DNA of 35,036 bases from an uncultured Eubacteriales bacterium (GTDB lineage Bacteria; Bacillota; Clostridia; Christensenellales; CAG-138): assembly GCA_900318765.1 (NCBI GenBank), contig ONLX01000070.1, forward strand, positions 1-35,036, read 5' to 3'. The translations under genes were made by a program, and so were the position numbers. Below, piece by piece: positions 25,058-32,896 of the stretch (position 1 is the stretch's first letter; the number at the start of each line of letters is the position of its first letter). The notes beneath the pieces are model-generated. The model was given only the letters and a program-made list of their open reading frames with translations, was not told the origin of the DNA and did no database searches.

Positions 25058-26371
25058 TCAGATCAAACGGTATACACCGTCGGTATCGCATTGAATCGAG
25101 GAAGCATAGAACGCTTTGCAGGCATCGATCAGAAATGCCGTATCGCTTGTCCCGGCGGTTTCGTAGGCGGAATGCATGGCAAGCTGCGCAAGCCCGATGT
25201 CGACGGCATTCATCGAAACGCGGGCAGACGCTATGCTTCCGAGCGTCGAGCCGCCGGGTAGATCGCTGCGGTTCGCGTAGTGCTGGACCGGAACATTGGC
25301 TCGCGCGCAGATCTCCAAAAACAGCGCTTCGGAAACGGCATCGGTCGTGTATCTCTGGTTCGCGTTGTGCTTGACTACAACACCGCCGTTCATGTGCGGA
25401 GCGTTCAACGCATCGGACAACTCGGGATGATTCGGATGCATGGCGTGCGCATTGTCCGCCGAAAGCATCAGAGAAGCGGGGAGGAGAGAGGAGAGCGAAA
25501 CATCGTAAACGTTCGCAATGGCATCCAACGTGTCCCGCAAGAGATCGCTTGCCGCCCCTTGCTTGGTCGAACTGCCGACCTCCTCGTTATCGAATACGGC
25601 AAGTACGGGGACGCTGCTGCTTTCTTCGCTCTCGAGGAATGCTTTGAAAGCTGCAAAGGCACATTGTTGATCATCGATTCGAGGCGCTGCAAAAAACGCT
25701 TTATCCGTGCCGAACACGGTTCCGCGCATCCGATTGTACACGTACAGGTCGGAAGAGACGAGAGCCTCCTTCGGGACGGAAACCGCGTCCGCAATCCGTT
25801 GTTCCAGGATCGGCTGATCGGTCCAGCCGGAGAGCAGAGGGAGCGTATCGACTACGGGGTTGTATTTGTATCCGGAATTGATCTCGCGGTTGAAGTGGAT
25901 GCAGGTGTTCGGAATCACACAAAGATCCTCATCCAACTTCACGGGAACCGTTTTCAACGTATCGTTTTCCCGCACAATCACACGTCCTGCGATCGAAAGC
26001 GGCCGATCGAACCAACTGGAATAGATTCCGCCTCCGTAGACCTCGGTGTCCAGCTTCAGATACCGATCACAGGCTTTTACGGCATAATGCGTTTTGAGCT
26101 TGAACAACGGTGAATCGCTGTGTGCTGCGCATACCATCAATCCGTTCGGCTGCTGCTTTGGAAGCCGGAACGCCAAGAGCGAGGAACCGTTGCGCGTTAA
26201 ATAATAGTTTCCTCCACGTTCCAAGTCGGCATGCTGCAGATCCAATCGCCGATATCCGTCTGCTTCAAGCCGTTTTGCAAGATGAGAGACCACCCAATAG
26301 GAAACGGGACTGTCGGCAATAAAGTCGATCAGTTCCGTTGTCAATTGCAATGCGCGTTCGTTTTGCGACAC
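25058..26371 (-). CDS. apeB: M18 family aminopeptidase
   Basis: A cytoplasmic di-zinc exopeptidase of the aspartyl aminopeptidase family, with a role in peptide turnover. Metal-binding motifs are CAAHSDSP, SAPRIDDQ-type (here APRIDDQQCAF), VFDNEEVGSSTKQG, SADNAHAMHPN and HSAYETAGTSD. At 437 residues the length is normal. The start is GTG 26371, three bases after the deoC stop, with GGGGGAA inside the end of deoC. It is the last gene of the nadD-yqeK, rsfS, deoC operon. Confidence 0.95.
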   Translation of the reverse strand: MSQNERALQLTTELIDFIADSPVSYWVVSHLAKRLEADGYRRLDLQHADLERGGNYYLTRNGSSLLAFRLPKQQPNGLMVCAAHSDSPLFKLKTHYAVKACDRYLKLDTEVYGGGIYSSWFDRPLSIAGRVIVRENDTLKTVPVKLDEDLCVIPNTCIHFNREINSGYKYNPVVDTLPLLSGWTDQPILEQRIADAVSVPKEALVSSDLYVYNRMRGTVFGTDKAFFAAPRIDDQQCAFAAFKAFLESEESSSVPVLAVFDNEEVGSSTKQGAASDLLRDTLDAIANVYDVSLSSLLPASLMLSADNAHAMHPNHPELSDALNAPHMNGGVVVKHNANQRYTTDAVSEALFLEICARANVPVQHYANRSDLPGGSTLGSIASARVSMNAVDIGLAQLAMHSAYETAGTSDTAFLIDACKAFYASSIQCDTDGVYRLI

Positions 26372-26374
26372 GGC

Positions 26375-27028
26375 CTATTCCCCCAGAATCGCCTTCGAGG
26401 AGCTCGCTCCGATGCGCGTCGCACCGGCTGCGAGCATCGCTTCGGCAGCTTCGCGCGTGCGAATTCCGCCGCTTGCCTTAACGCCCATTTCGGGGCCGAC
26501 GGTTGCCCGCATCAGGCGGATGTCCTCAACCGTTGCGCCGCCGGTCGAGAACCCGGTGCTGGTTTTCACATAATCCGCTCCGGCATTCTTTGCGGCAAGA
26601 CATGCCTTCACTTTTTCGTCGCCATTCAGAAGGCAGGTTTCGATGATGACCTTCAAGAGCGCCTTGTCTTTACAAACCGCCTTGACCGCTTCGATATCCT
26701 TCTGAACATACTCCCAGTCGCCATCCTTGGCCTTGCCGATGTTGATGACCATATCGACTTCCTCTGCACCGGCTTCAATCGCGAATGCCGCTTCCGCGGC
26801 TTTGGCGGCGGGCAGCATTGCGCCGAGCGGGAACCCGACAACACAGCAGGTCTTTACATCGGTCCCCTGCAAAAGCTCCGAAACAAGCCGCACACGGGCG
26901 GTATTGACGCATACGCTTGCCGTGTTGTAGGCCTTTGCTTCTTCACACACCTTCCGGATGGCTTCTTCCGTTGCGTCCGGCTTCAAGAGCGTGTGGTCAA
27001 TGGTTTTTGCCAATGTTTTGCGATCCAT
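26375..27028 (-). CDS. deoC: Deoxyribose-phosphate aldolase
   Basis: A class I aldolase that cleaves 2-deoxyribose 5-phosphate to glyceraldehyde 3-phosphate and acetaldehyde in nucleoside catabolism. It shows [29 protein letters not shown], the Schiff-base lysine in [15 protein letters not shown] and [10 protein letters not shown]. At 217 residues the length is standard. ATG 27028 has GGAGG seven bases upstream; a longer upstream frame overlaps rsfS. It sits between rsfS and apeB, which have no metabolic link to it, so the operon looks like a mixed housekeeping unit. Confidence 0.97.
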   Translation of the reverse strand: MDRKTLAKTIDHTLLKPDATEEAIRKVCEEAKAYNTASVCVNTARVRLVSELLQGTDVKTCCVVGFPLGAMLPAAKAAEAAFAIEAGAEEVDMVINIGKAKDGDWEYVQKDIEAVKAVCKDKALLKVIIETCLLNGDEKVKACLAAKNAGADYVKTSTGFSTGGATVEDIRLMRATVGPEMGVKASGGIRTREAAEAMLAAGATRIGASSSKAILGE

Positions 27029-27030
27029 CC

Positions 27031-27402
27031 TTATGCCTCCTTCGTTGTTTCGGGGTAGCGAATCACGCTGCCGTCTTCTTCCCAAAGTCGCTCCATATTG
27101 TAGTACGCGCGCTCCTCGGGATGGAACAGATGCACGAGCACAAAGCCGAAATCAAGAACGATCCAACGTCCCTGCTCGTACCCTTCCTTGCGCTTTACGA
27201 GCATCCCGGCTTCCGCCGCGCGATCCTCGATCTCATCACAGAGCGCTTTCACGTGCGGAACATTGCGCCCGCTTGCGATCAAAAACCAGTCTGCGACGAT
27301 CGTGCGATCTCCGACGTGGATCGCCACGATGTCATCCGCTTTCTTGTCGTACAGGATTTCACACAGTTTCCGGATTTCCGTTTCTCCGAATCGTTCACTC
27401 AT
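27031..27402 (-). CDS. rsfS: Ribosomal silencing factor RsfS
   Basis: A 123-residue protein that binds uL14 on the large subunit and blocks subunit joining under starvation. The family pattern is [37 protein letters not shown], then [33 protein letters not shown]. It overlaps the nadD-yqeK fusion gene by 8 bases and has GGAGG upstream. Linkage to nadD and yqeK is the usual arrangement in Bacillota. Confidence 0.96.
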   Translation of the reverse strand: MSERFGETEIRKLCEILYDKKADDIVAIHVGDRTIVADWFLIASGRNVPHVKALCDEIEDRAAEAGMLVKRKEGYEQGRWIVLDFGFVLVHLFHPEERAYYNMERLWEEDGSVIRYPETTKEA

Positions 27403-28537
27403 GGACAGTACCTCCTAAATCTTTAATGGCGCGAAGTGTTGCGGGATGAACCGCAAATCCGCGTTCGGTAATATGTTGCAGACTTCGATGCAGCGCAAGC
27501 AGCGTTGCGCGATCGAGATTCGTTTCCTTTCGCAGCTCGTCCACACCGGGATAATCGCGCGAAGGCTCAATCATATCGGCAAGGTACACGACCTTGTCGA
27601 GCGGGGTCATGTTCGCATCCCCGGTTGTGTGCAGACGGATCGCCTGCAGGATCTCCGGATCGGAGATGCCGAACTGCTCCGAAGCAATACAGGCGCCGAC
27701 TTCGGCGTGCAGCACCGGAAGAATCGGGTTCGGATCGGTGCTGCGAGAAAGGAGCTCCTCGCGCGGCAGATACTTTGCGCAGTCGTGCAGAAGAGCGGCA
27801 ACCTGCGCTTTTTTAGGATCAACGCCGTTCTGCTCGGCAAGCGACAGGGTGGTGAGAAGCACGCCCGCAGTATGGCGCATGCGCTTCTCGGTCAGCATCG
27901 GACGGAGCTTATCGTACAGCGCGCGGATCGGCTCCGGCTGATACAGCCCGCGTTCATAGATCGCAAGCGCGACCGCAAGCGGAACGATGGAATCGATCGG
28001 TTTTGCATCCGCAATCCGATTGCGCACTTCGGTAGAGGACAGATCCGAGACGCTGTCCAACAACAGTACGCGCGCATCGAACTCTGCTTTGAGCACAGCA
28101 GCCGTTTCTTCTTCCTGACCGCTCTGCCCGTCTCGTTCGGTGCAGACAAGCGTTGCAAGACGGCTGATGCCATCCGGACGGTACCAGGTGGAGAAGGAAC
28201 GGAGCATATCACTTCCCATCAGGAAGAACAGCTCCGCGCCCGGAATGCGCTGTTTCAGCTCGGTCAGCGTATCGAACGTATAACTCTTTCCTTCGCGGGA
28301 AAGCTCCATCGTTTCGGGGATAAGACCTTCCCGATCGGACAGGGCAAGCTCCAATAAGTGCAGCCGATCCTCCGTGGATGCGCCCGCGTCGAGCTCCTTG
28401 TGCGGCGGAATGCGATCGATCACAAACAGCACACGGTCCAAAGAGAGCGTCTCTTTTGCATGCGCGGCAAGCAACAGATGCCCGTTGTGAATCGGGTTGA
28501 AACTGCCGCCTAAGATTCCGATTCGTTCCTGTTTCAT
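27395..28537 (-). CDS. nadD: NadD-YqeK fusion (NaMN adenylyltransferase plus HD phosphohydrolase)
   Basis: One 380-residue protein joins two enzymes that are usually adjacent genes. Residues 1-195 are nicotinate-nucleotide adenylyltransferase, with GGSFNPIHNGHL (HxGH 17-20), DRIPPHKEL, FLMGSDML and the ISSTE-type SDLSSTEVRNRI. Residues about 200-375 are a YqeK-type HD domain, with MRHTAGVLLTT, AALLHDCAKYLP, HAEVGACIA, HTTGDANMTPLDKVVYLADMIEP. YqeK proteins are Ap4A hydrolases (symmetrical), so NAD synthesis and dinucleotide removal are linked. It has no SD, and TATAAT lies 7 bases before the ATG, so the mRNA appears leaderless. Confidence 0.95.
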   Translation of the reverse strand: MKQERIGILGGSFNPIHNGHLLLAAHAKETLSLDRVLFVIDRIPPHKELDAGASTEDRLHLLELALSDREGLIPETMELSREGKSYTFDTLTELKQRIPGAELFFLMGSDMLRSFSTWYRPDGISRLATLVCTERDGQSGQEEETAAVLKAEFDARVLLLDSVSDLSSTEVRNRIADAKPIDSIVPLAVALAIYERGLYQPEPIRALYDKLRPMLTEKRMRHTAGVLLTTLSLAEQNGVDPKKAQVAALLHDCAKYLPREELLSRSTDPNPILPVLHAEVGACIASEQFGISDPEILQAIRLHTTGDANMTPLDKVVYLADMIEPSRDYPGVDELRKETNLDRATLLALHRSLQHITERGFAVHPATLRAIKDLGGTVHE

Positions 28538-28544
28538 ATTCGAT

Positions 28545-28574
28545 ATTATAGTATAAGCGGGGGGATTTAGGCAA
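28545..28574 (-). promoter_or_regulatory. Leaderless promoter of nadD-yqeK
   Basis: On the minus strand, TTGCCT (28574-28569), 18 nt, TATAAT (28550-28545), then seven bases to ATG 28537. The predicted transcription start is the A of the ATG or the base before. No SD is present. Confidence 0.7.
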
Positions 28575-28585
28575 TACTTTTTTTG

Positions 28586-29323
28586 ATGAATCCCTATGAA
28601 CGATCCGAGATTTTCGGAAGAAGAACGCGGCTGGCAATCGCCTGCGACGCAATTCTATACGGCGCGATCCTTTGGACGGCAATCGCATTTCTGACGCGGA
28701 ACACAGGCTTTTCCGTTGCTGTTGCAACGCTCTGGACAGCGGCAGCGGAAATTGTGCTGCTCTGTTGGCTCAAGCAGAGAGCAAAACGCGAGCGGGAGAA
28801 GCTGTTTGAGCGGGTCCGTACCGAACTGGTCCTCGAACGCTTGCTGCTGATGCCTTGGTCGCAAGCGGAGAACCTGCTCTATCCGGATGGACTGCTGCAA
28901 AAGACCGTCGTACGAAGCGACGATCTGATTGCCGAGCTCCAGAACGGGGTGACGACGGTCTGGATCTGCGGGGATATGGAGGCGGCGGCCGAATCCTTTT
29001 TGAAACGCCATCCCGATAAGATGACGGTACATCGGAAGGAAGAAACGGCAAAGCGCTTTTTTCTGACCGTATCGGACGACGAGGTGCGGCGGGAACTCGA
29101 TGCTCGAAGCCGACGAAAAAGAAAACTCCCGCAGATGCAGGAGCTTGTGCGGCAATGGAAACCGAACCGTTTTACGCTGCTCGGAACGCTGCTGATGGGA
29201 CTGTCGTTCTTGACGCGCTATCAAATCTATTTCCGGATTCTCGCATCCGGATGTTACCTGGTCGGAAGCGTTCTGTATACGCGTTCCGTTGCGCAGCGGG
29301 CGGGGCAGAATCAAAGCAGATAG
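28586..29323 (+). CDS. Unrecognised membrane protein, 2+2 transmembrane layout
   Basis: I do not recognise this 245-residue protein. Two hydrophobic helices lie at about 16-36 and 42-61, then a charged cytoplasmic domain of roughly 135 residues (with LLLMPWSQAENLLYPDGLLQ and TTVWICGDMEAAAESFLKRHP), then two further helices (about 198-216 and 218-232). No catalytic motif is evident. ATG 28586 has no SD; a TTG codon directly before it is also in frame. An AATACT -10-like element ends 7 bases before the ATG. Its 3' end overlaps the selD 3' end by 13 bases on the opposite strand. Confidence 0.65.
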   Translation: MNPYERSEIFGRRTRLAIACDAILYGAILWTAIAFLTRNTGFSVAVATLWTAAAEIVLLCWLKQRAKREREKLFERVRTELVLERLLLMPWSQAENLLYPDGLLQKTVVRSDDLIAELQNGVTTVWICGDMEAAAESFLKRHPDKMTVHRKEETAKRFFLTVSDDEVRRELDARSRRKRKLPQMQELVRQWKPNRFTLLGTLLMGLSFLTRYQIYFRILASGCYLVGSVLYTRSVAQRAGQNQSR

Positions 29324-30342
29324 ATCGCTTTTTCGCGCTGCTCGGTGATCACGCCGATGCGCTGCGCCGCGGGAACCTTTCCCTGCAGCACTTTCCAAAC
29401 TGCATCTGCATCCGCCGGATCGACGGCGCAAAGCAGTCCTCCGGAGGTTTGCGGGTCGAACAGCAAATCGCATACCGCAAGTTCAACGGGTCCGGCGTCT
29501 ACACTCGCTTCGGCAAACGTCCGATTCCGGTACATCCCCTCCGGAAGGATGCCGATACGCGCATAATCCAGCGCACCGGGTAAAAAGGTGATTGCGTCGG
29601 TCTGCACCTTAGCAGAAACGCCTGAACCGGAACACATCTCCAAAAGATGTCCCATCAGGGAGAACCCGGTTACGTCCGTACAGGCATGCACGCGATAGCT
29701 CCGGAAGACGTCGCGCGCCGAACGGTTCAGCGTGCGCATCAGATCCAGGATCATAGAAGTTGCCTCCCGATCCAGCAAATCCGCTTTTTGCGCTGTCGTT
29801 AAGACGCCGACCCCGAGCGGCTTGGTCAGAAACAAAACGTCGCCGGGCTTAGCTCCGATATTCCGCCACAGTTGATCGGGATGTACAAACCCCGTAACGG
29901 CAAGGCCGTATTTCGGTTCGTCGTCAAAGATGCTGTGGCCTCCGCAGATGATCGCACCGGCTTCGACACATTTTTCATACCCTCCCCGCAGGATAGCATG
30001 AACAGCCTCCTTCGACATCGATTCGGGAACGCACATGACATTCAGCGCAAGCTTCGGCTCGCCGCCCATGGCATAGACGTCGGAGAGCGCATTGGCAGCG
30101 GCAATCTGACCGAACAGATAGGGGTCGTCGGCAATCGGCGGGAAGAAATCGATTGTCTGTACGATCGCCTGCTCATCGCTGACGCGGTAGACCGCAGCGT
30201 CATCGCTTTTATCGAATCCGACCAGCAGATTTTCATCCGAAAGCACCGGCAGATCCGAGAGCAGCTTCGAAAGCACGCCCGCACTGACTTTCGCGCCGCA
30301 GCCGGCGCATTTGGAAAGCTTGGTCAGCTTGATATCTTCCAT
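29311..30342 (-). CDS. selD: Selenide, water dikinase
   Basis: It makes selenophosphate from selenide and ATP, the selenium donor for selenocysteine, selenouridine or labile-selenium hydroxylases. The N-terminus LSKCAGCGAKVSAG carries the catalytic Cys (C15) and Lys (K18); the second Cys seen in E. coli (C19 there) is Ala. Other motifs are VGFDKSDDAAVYR, DFFPPIADDPYLFGQIAAANALSDVYAMGGEP, ICGGHSIFD and DVTGFSLMGHLLEM. At 343 residues it is complete. ATG 30342 is preferred to GTG 30351 as GAAGGAG lies eight bases upstream. It closes the yqeC-yqeB-xdhC-selD operon. Confidence 0.96.
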   Translation of the reverse strand: MEDIKLTKLSKCAGCGAKVSAGVLSKLLSDLPVLSDENLLVGFDKSDDAAVYRVSDEQAIVQTIDFFPPIADDPYLFGQIAAANALSDVYAMGGEPKLALNVMCVPESMSKEAVHAILRGGYEKCVEAGAIICGGHSIFDDEPKYGLAVTGFVHPDQLWRNIGAKPGDVLFLTKPLGVGVLTTAQKADLLDREATSMILDLMRTLNRSARDVFRSYRVHACTDVTGFSLMGHLLEMCSGSGVSAKVQTDAITFLPGALDYARIGILPEGMYRNRTFAEASVDAGPVELAVCDLLFDPQTSGGLLCAVDPADADAVWKVLQGKVPAAQRIGVITEQREKAIYLL

Positions 30343-30347
30343 AACGA

Positions 30348-31334
30348 TCACTCCTTCACCATCTGAATCAAAACTTCCACGGTCCCGCCACAGATCATAC
30401 CGTCCTTTGCGGCGTCGTCATTGGTCATCCTGCAGGTATAGTGTTTCGCGCCGCCGCCTGTTTTCAGCATTGCAAGCGCATACTGCGCAGCTTCGAATTC
30501 CCCGTATCCGCCGCCGATCGAGGAGAGAATCGTCCCGTCCTTCCGGACGATCATACGCGCGCCGGTGGAACGCGGCGCAGAGCCGGATTTGGAGATCAGC
30601 GTAACCATCGCGTACGGTTCGGTTGCGGAGACGATTCCGCTTGAGAGCGCCTCATCCCATGCCACGCCGACGCCCCCCGCGTTTTTGACCGAGATCATCT
30701 CGCCGACGATGCTGACGGCAATCTCTTCCGGAGTAACTGCACCGATGGAAAGCCCGATCGGCGCATGAACGCGCGCAAGCAGGGTTTGATCGACTCCGTT
30801 TTGCAGCAGATGGTCGAAGACAAGTCCGACCTTCGTTCTACTGCCGATCATTCCGCAATACGCAAACGGTTTTTTCAGAATCCGTTCCAGACACATGCGG
30901 TCGTCCTTATGCCCACGGGTCACGATTACATAGTAAGCATTGGGGGTATCCGGACCGGAAAGCGCTTCCGAAAAGGGACTGCAGAGAATTCGATCCGCGT
31001 CGGGGAATCGGTCCGGGTTTGCAAACTCCGGCCGATCATCCACCACCGTAACCCGAAAGCCGCAGAGCTTTGCAATCTTTGCCGTTTGTACGGAAACATG
31101 TCCGCCGCCAAGCAAAAACAGCTCGGGCGCGGCAACGATTCGCTCAATCAGCACCTCGTTTTCAAGGCGCGGCAGCTTCCCTGCGCTGAGCGGAAACGTC
31201 GGAATCAGGGATGTGTTTCCGTAGATCGTTCCATCGTCATACAGCGCCGTCTGTCCGATCTGTTCACCCTCCACGCAGGTGAGCAGAATCGGAGATCGCC
31301 CCGCACGGAGGGCTTCAACCGTTTTCCGAAACAT
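30348..31334 (-). CDS. XdhC/CoxI family protein with swapped domain order
   Basis: Accessory factor for molybdenum hydroxylases; characterised XdhC binds and sulfurates the molybdenum cofactor and delivers it to the enzyme. Here a Rossmann domain comes first (ELFLLGGGHVSVQTAKIAKL at about 71-90, then VVDDRPEFANPDRFPDA and YCGMIGSRTKV), and the XdhC/CoxI domain follows (from about 240: VTLISKSGSAPRSTGARMIV, SIGGGYGEFEAAQYAL, MICGGTVEVLI). In standard XdhC the order is the reverse. The first 55 residues may be a remnant of another CoxI-like piece. It overlaps yqeB by 20 bases and has GGGAGG upstream. Confidence 0.92.
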   Translation of the reverse strand: MFRKTVEALRAGRSPILLTCVEGEQIGQTALYDDGTIYGNTSLIPTFPLSAGKLPRLENEVLIERIVAAPELFLLGGGHVSVQTAKIAKLCGFRVTVVDDRPEFANPDRFPDADRILCSPFSEALSGPDTPNAYYVIVTRGHKDDRMCLERILKKPFAYCGMIGSRTKVGLVFDHLLQNGVDQTLLARVHAPIGLSIGAVTPEEIAVSIVGEMISVKNAGGVGVAWDEALSSGIVSATEPYAMVTLISKSGSAPRSTGARMIVRKDGTILSSIGGGYGEFEAAQYALAMLKTGGGAKHYTCRMTNDDAAKDGMICGGTVEVLIQMVKE

Positions 31335-32121
31335 GATTCGCCTCCCTGAGCATCAGAATGGCTTCCAGTACGCCGCCGCCGACAGCACGCGCCTTATCGG
31401 AAACCGTGTAACAATTGTCCATACAGCAGCGCGGATCGACGTCGCCGCTTTTCATGCCGGAACAGACGATGGTTCCGGTCGGCAACAAACCGCGGATCGT
31501 TCCGCGAATCTGCGCCTGAATCGGCTGTCCCTCTACCGTGGCTACGATTTCTCCTTTTTCAACGGTATCCCCGATATGATGCACCTCGGTAAAAATACCG
31601 TCACAGGGAGCGCGTAAGATGCGTTCCGTTGTAAACCCGCTGATGTTGCCCGGGATACCGGAGTTCGGCGCGGCGCTCCCGGTTGTAATGACGCGGCCGA
31701 GATTGTGCCCGCGCTGCGTCTCCACGACGGCATGGCAATCCGCCCCCGCGGTAAACCCGGGCCCGACGCCGATCACGATTGGCGCATCATCGATGCGCGT
31801 CCCAAGGTTCCTCTTGGCAAGGATTGCGTCCACAACGGCATCCGGAAGAAGCTCCGACACGCAATTCGCTTCCGGATCCACCAGAACGGCAACTTCTTTG
31901 CGCGCAAGAATCGCCGGGATCTCGCGTAAAGAGGCAGCGAGGGTACCGGTTACATCCTCTACCCGATAGGATCCGTTCCGAATCGCCTCGGAGAAGCAAA
32001 CCGTGCGCCGGATCGAAGTCGGTTTATCAAGATCGGTCATCACGATCTGAAATCCGCAATGCGCGAGTCGAACCGCGATTCCGCTTGCAAGATCGCCCGC
32101 GCCTTTTATGACAACCAACAT
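31315..32121 (-). CDS. yqeB: Selenium-dependent molybdenum hydroxylase accessory protein YqeB (EF2563 family)
   Basis: A marker of the selenium-dependent molybdenum hydroxylase system; the biochemical role is unsettled. The N-terminal half is Rossmann-like (VVIKGAGDLASGIAVRLAHCGFQIVMTDL). The C-terminal half has a lipoyl/biotinyl-like barrel (LRAPCDGIFTEVHHIGDTVEKGEIVATVEG) and ends with GGGVLEAILM. ATG 32121 is chosen since GGAGGAA at 32134-32128 is six bases upstream; ATG 32136 overlaps that SD. It overlaps yqeC by 16 bases. Confidence 0.9.
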   Translation of the reverse strand: MLVVIKGAGDLASGIAVRLAHCGFQIVMTDLDKPTSIRRTVCFSEAIRNGSYRVEDVTGTLAASLREIPAILARKEVAVLVDPEANCVSELLPDAVVDAILAKRNLGTRIDDAPIVIGVGPGFTAGADCHAVVETQRGHNLGRVITTGSAAPNSGIPGNISGFTTERILRAPCDGIFTEVHHIGDTVEKGEIVATVEGQPIQAQIRGTIRGLLPTGTIVCSGMKSGDVDPRCCMDNCYTVSDKARAVGGGVLEAILMLREANHVSENG

Positions 32122-32801
32122 GTGCCGTTCCTCCATAGTTCAAAAAATGGGTCATTCGCCTGCAGGGAAGCGATTACAACGGGGAAGGGGAGCTGCTTTG
32201 CCGCCTCCCGCGCAAGGATTCTCTGCTTTTCGGTATCCGCTTGGTTCAGAACGACGCCCGTCACGCCCGGATAGGTTCTTACCACCGCAGCGGCATGGCT
32301 CGGCGTTACAATCGTGTCCTCCTCAACGCCGAGCAGTTTCGCATAGAGGGCGGGGCGGTGCGCTGTATCCCGAATCGGTTTTCCGATTCCGGTCATTCCG
32401 ACGACCGCAATCACACAACCGCAGGCTTTGGGAATCACCGGTTCATAGCCTGCGTGCGCTTTCAAAGGGAGTCCCCGCGCGCCGTCTGCTTCGATTAAGA
32501 GATAATCCGAAAAAGCCTCAAGGATGTCAAATTCTTGCTTCGGCGCAGTGAGCTTTTGCGACTCGGTCATCGTTCCGACGGCAACGCATTCACCTGTTTT
32601 GAGCGGCGCCTCGATCGACGTTCTCAGCGGAATACCGTTTGGCGGGAAGATGTGCGTGCTCGTTGCAACCAGAACCGATCCGTAGGCGCGCAAGCGGTTT
32701 GCAAGCGTCATAAGCAGCGTCGTTTTTCCGCCGCCGCCGATGATTGCCACCGCACCTTTTTCGATGCCGAGATGCGATCGGACCTGTTCAAACTCCACCA
32801 T
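32106..32801 (-). CDS. yqeC: Selenium-dependent hydroxylase accessory protein YqeC
   Basis: A 231-residue P-loop NTPase and second marker of selenium-dependent molybdenum hydroxylase maturation. The glycine-rich P-loop is IIGGGGKTTLL, followed by VLVATSTHIFPP, LLIEADGARGLPLKAH, VIAVVGMTGIGKPI and a C-terminal VTGVVLNQAD that could bind guanine or another base. ATG 32801 has GGGGAG six bases upstream; 16 further upstream codons run across the promoter and are rejected. It is the first gene of the operon. Confidence 0.9.
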   Translation of the reverse strand: MVEFEQVRSHLGIEKGAVAIIGGGGKTTLLMTLANRLRAYGSVLVATSTHIFPPNGIPLRTSIEAPLKTGECVAVGTMTESQKLTAPKQEFDILEAFSDYLLIEADGARGLPLKAHAGYEPVIPKACGCVIAVVGMTGIGKPIRDTAHRPALYAKLLGVEEDTIVTPSHAAAVVRTYPGVTGVVLNQADTEKQRILAREAAKQLPFPVVIASLQANDPFFELWRNGTCWLS

Positions 32802-32827
32802 GTTCTGCTCCCCGTGATTCTGAAATG

Positions 32828-32856
32828 AGAATAACACATCCCCTTCCAAAAGTCAA
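32828..32856 (-). promoter_or_regulatory. Promoter of the yqeC-selD operon
   Basis: On the minus strand, TTGACT (32856-32851), 17 nt, TATTCT (32833-32828). It predicts a short leader ending at ATG 32801 and sits right after the pfp terminator. Confidence 0.72.
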
Positions 32857-32881
32857 AGAAAAAGCCCTCATAAGAGGGCTT
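32853..32881 (-). terminator. Intrinsic terminator of pfp
   Basis: On the minus strand, AAGCCCTC (32881-32874), loop TTAT, GAGGGCTT (32869-32862), then a T-rich tail with one C (32861-32853). Its tail overlaps the -35 of the next operon by a few bases. Confidence 0.92.
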
Positions 32882-32896
32882 GAAATCAGGGAGGCG

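Noticed and set aside
24156..25091. Longer 311-residue version of the Spo0A-C protein
   Set aside because: The extra N-terminus runs through the apeB terminator and the SD GGAGGA, and reads as low-similarity leader. ATG 24908 is well supported.
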